Shown here one piece after another: positions 61,380-64,000 of a stretch of DNA of 64,000 bases. The DNA lies in assembly GCF_040412425.1 (NCBI RefSeq), contig NC_089753.1, positions 35,576,413 to 35,640,412 on the forward strand, given 5' to 3'. Each line of letters starts with the position of its first letter. Position 1 is the first letter of the stretch. Source of the DNA: Macrobrachium rosenbergii (taxonomy: Eukaryota > Arthropoda > Malacostraca > Decapoda > Palaemonidae). Position numbers and translations under genes: made by a program. Below the pieces are notes generated by a model. The model was not told where the DNA came from, ran no database searches, and saw only the letters and a list, made by a program, of their open reading frames with translations.

Positions 61380-61697
61380 TCCCCGTAGGGGGAATAGTGC
61401 CGTCAGTGCACCTCGTGCGGTGCGCTGTAGGCATTACTTGAAGGTTCTTCGCAGCGTGCCTTCGGCCCCTAGCTGCAACCCTTTTCATTTCTTTTACTGT
61501 TGCTCCGTTCATATTCTCTTTCTTCCATCTTATTTTCCACCCTCTCCTAACACCTGACTCTCAGTGCAACCGCGAGGGTTTACTCCTGTTAAATTTTTCC
61601 AACCTTTTGCTGTCAGTTTCCGTTTCAGCGCTGAATGACCTTGTAAGTCCCAATGCTTGGGCTTTTGGCCTAAATTCTGTATTCAAGTCAATTCTAT
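61380..61697 (+). mobile_element. SINE-like repeat B, copy 10 (full length)
   Basis: CCCCGTAGGGGGAATAGTGC, 'GCGGTGCGCTGTAGGCATTA', 'CCTAGCTGCAACCC', 'TTTCAGCGCTGAATGACC', and the end TTTTGGCCTAAATTCTGT + ATTCAAGTCAATTC. Confidence 0.9.
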
Positions 61698-62145
61698 GCA
61701 AATTACCAAATTTGTAATGTTATTCCAGGTTTGTGGACCTCCATAAGGTACAACCCAGACAGGCTATTATGTCACAATGAATTAAAAAGTTTTTGAAGAA
61801 GAGAAATATTCCACGATAGAAAAGTAGAAGCCTCGCCAAGAAAGGTGGTAAATTATTAAAGAAAAGGAAAACCTAGAAAGGAGAAAAAGCGTAGCAGAAA
61901 GAAGAAATAAGATTAAAAAAGAAAACCTTAGGTTACTTGAACTGCATAGTTGTTGCTTTAGTCTCGAACGTTAATATTGGTCAGATGCGACGTAGATCTT
62001 CCTTGAATATTTATCGAGGAGTTGTGGACAGGTTAAATATTGGCTGGATTCCAGTCCTATTTGATTTGCATGTTGCGAGTGTAATTTGAACGCGTCGTAA
62101 GGTGTGGGGCTACTATTAGCCCCCAGGCTTAAGATGAATTGGGCG

Positions 62146-62149
<4 letters not shown>
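61698..62149. other. Unique intronic sequence
   Basis: Purine-rich at 61795-61925. No exon recognised. Confidence 0.45.

Positions 62150-62217
<68 letters not shown>
62150..62217. repeat. (CT)n microsatellite
   Basis: About 68 bp of CT, 20 bp before repeat A copy 14. Confidence 0.97.
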
Positions 62218-62220
<3 letters not shown>

Positions 62221-62236
62221 CGTAAATGTCATTTTC

Positions 62237-62631
62237 TTTTAGTTTTCTGTAAAAGAAAGCTATTTGAGAAGGCATTGTCAGTCCGTCCTCACCTTTTTAT
62301 TCCTGTCCGCCCGCAGGTCTTAAAAGCTACTAAGGCTAGAGGGATGCAAATTGGTATGTTGATCACCCACCCTCCAGTCTTCAAACATACCAAATTGCAG
62401 CCCCCTAGCCTCAGTAGTTTTATATCTAAAGTTAAAGTTAGCCATAATCGTGTGCTTCTGGCAACGATATAGGTTAGGCCACCACCGGACCGTGGTTGAA
62501 GTTTCAGTGGCCGGGCTCATACAACTATATACCGAGACCACCGAAAGATAGATCAATTTTAGGTGGCTGTGGTTATACGCTGTACAGAAAACTCGATTGC
62601 GCCGAAGAAACTTCGGCGCATTTTTTACTTG
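62237..62631 (+). repeat. Dispersed palindromic repeat A, copy 14 (complete)
   Basis: All modules are present: TTTTAGTTTTCTGTAAAAGA, CTGTCC-type block, central palindrome (about 62320-62421), 'GGCCACCACCGGACCGTGG', hairpin ACCACCGAAAG..TTAGGTGG, hairpin GCGCCGAAGAAACTTCGGCG, and the end ATTTTTTACTTG. Confidence 0.91.
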
Positions 62632-63231
62632 CTTTTATTTATAATTTTTTAGGCATTGAACCATCAATTTTTGCTCATTTATTTATTTATTTATTTTTTT
62701 TTTTAGAATTTTGGCCTGGTCCGCTCTCAGGGACCAATGGATAAATACAGTGCTTTCGTTGCATGATTATTATTATTAGTGGTGATAAACTCACGGTGCC
62801 TCGAAATAAATAGTACAATAAACAAGAATTTTATTGTTATTAGTCGTATTCTGTGCGTGTGCGCGTAGGGCAGTTACCCTCGGTGAAAAGTGTGTTGTCG
62901 TAAAACTTATTTTTTAACATCAAAATAAGAGAACCCATTTTGAAGCAAATAATGCACTGTCACGTCGATAATACCATCAATTGTTAATATCAAATATCCT
63001 AGAATCTTATGGGTTTTCGCCATAATTATTATTAAAAAATTTTAAAAATACTCATAGTAGCATGAGTCTTAAAATGGAGAAGCAAATCCACAGTTATGTA
63101 TATTTACATATATTTAAAGATAAATCAGTATAGATAGCTTTCGGGAACTTGTTCGGTTCCCGTTTTCAATCTGAAGCGTTGATGTAGCACTCCAACCAAG
63201 TAAACATAAAAGGACTCAAAATAATCTTCTC

Positions 63232-63232
<1 letters not shown>
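62632..63232. other. Unique intronic sequence
   Basis: (TTTA) run at about 62677-62700. No exon recognised. Confidence 0.45.

Positions 63233-63301
<69 letters not shown>
63233..63301. repeat. (ATT)n microsatellite
   Basis: About 23 ATT triplets. Confidence 0.97.
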
Positions 63302-63880
<579 letters not shown>

Positions 63881-63917
63881 GATTCGATCAGCTATTATCA
63901 TAAAGTTTTACCCCCCC

Positions 63918-64000
63918 TTTTTAGTTGTCTGTATAGAAAACTATTGTGCCGGCTTTGTCTGTCCGTCCGCACTTTTTTCTGTCCGCCCTCAGATCTTATA
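63918..64000 (+). repeat. Dispersed palindromic repeat A, copy 15 (cut by window end)
   Basis: TTTTTAGTTGTCTGTATAG, 'GCCGGCTTTGTCTGTCCGTC' and 'CTGTCCGCCCTCAGATCTTA' are present. The central palindrome would begin just beyond the window. Confidence 0.9.

Overview
The window is eukaryotic, gene-poor, AT-rich nuclear DNA. It is crowded with long (CT)n/(GA)n, (AT)n, (CA)n, (ATT)n and (CCT)n tracts and with two high-copy dispersed repeats. This texture, together with an arthropod-type calcineurin exon, suggests a decapod crustacean. The two repeat families look to me like those of palaemonid (Macrobrachium-type) shrimp, but that is recall without a database search, so the genus is unproven.

Only one protein-coding exon can be supported with confidence. 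It lies at 35312-35515 on the + strand, is flanked by AG and GT splice signals, and encodes 67 residues of the N-terminal part of the calcineurin A catalytic subunit (Ca2+/calmodulin-dependent phosphatase 2B), just before the metal-binding phosphatase core. Neither neighbouring exon was found with confidence. The downstream intron therefore runs past the window end (over 28 kb), and the upstream intron is either very long or starts at an exon too short to recognise. A polyproline ORF near 15.85-15.96 kb with a phase-compatible GT is a weak first-exon candidate.

The rest is repeats. Family A (15 copies, about 380-430 bp when complete, both orientations) is built from successive palindromes around a roughly 100-bp central hairpin. 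Family B (10 copies, about 300 bp, SINE-like, ending in short ATTCT/ATTCA-type tails) is found only in the + orientation, the sense strand of the calcineurin gene. Other mobile DNA includes a 212-bp hAT-type MITE with near-perfect 8-bp target duplications (19381-19592), a decayed non-LTR reverse transcriptase that has lost catalytic aspartates (9136-9660), a nested inverted-repeat element (52041-52224), two hairpin-forming inverted repeats (20.5 and 26.5 kb), and a minus-strand cluster of broken ORFs (57.7-59.3 kb) that may be an old DNA transposon.

Tandem arrays are varied: 28-bp x14 (19.8 kb), 33-bp x9 (26.0 kb), 30-bp x16 (36.5 kb, inside the calcineurin intron), 20-bp x18 (49.1 kb), a 145-bp duplication (11.3 kb), a roughly 200-bp triplication (5.5 kb), and compound satellites alternating (CT)n with unique spacers (1.4, 8.1 and 14.4 kb). 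I found no tRNA, rRNA, CRISPR array or prokaryotic-style operon. Most long open frames are simple repeats read as protein (poly Leu-Ser, Arg-Glu, Tyr-Ile, Thr-His) and are not annotated as genes.
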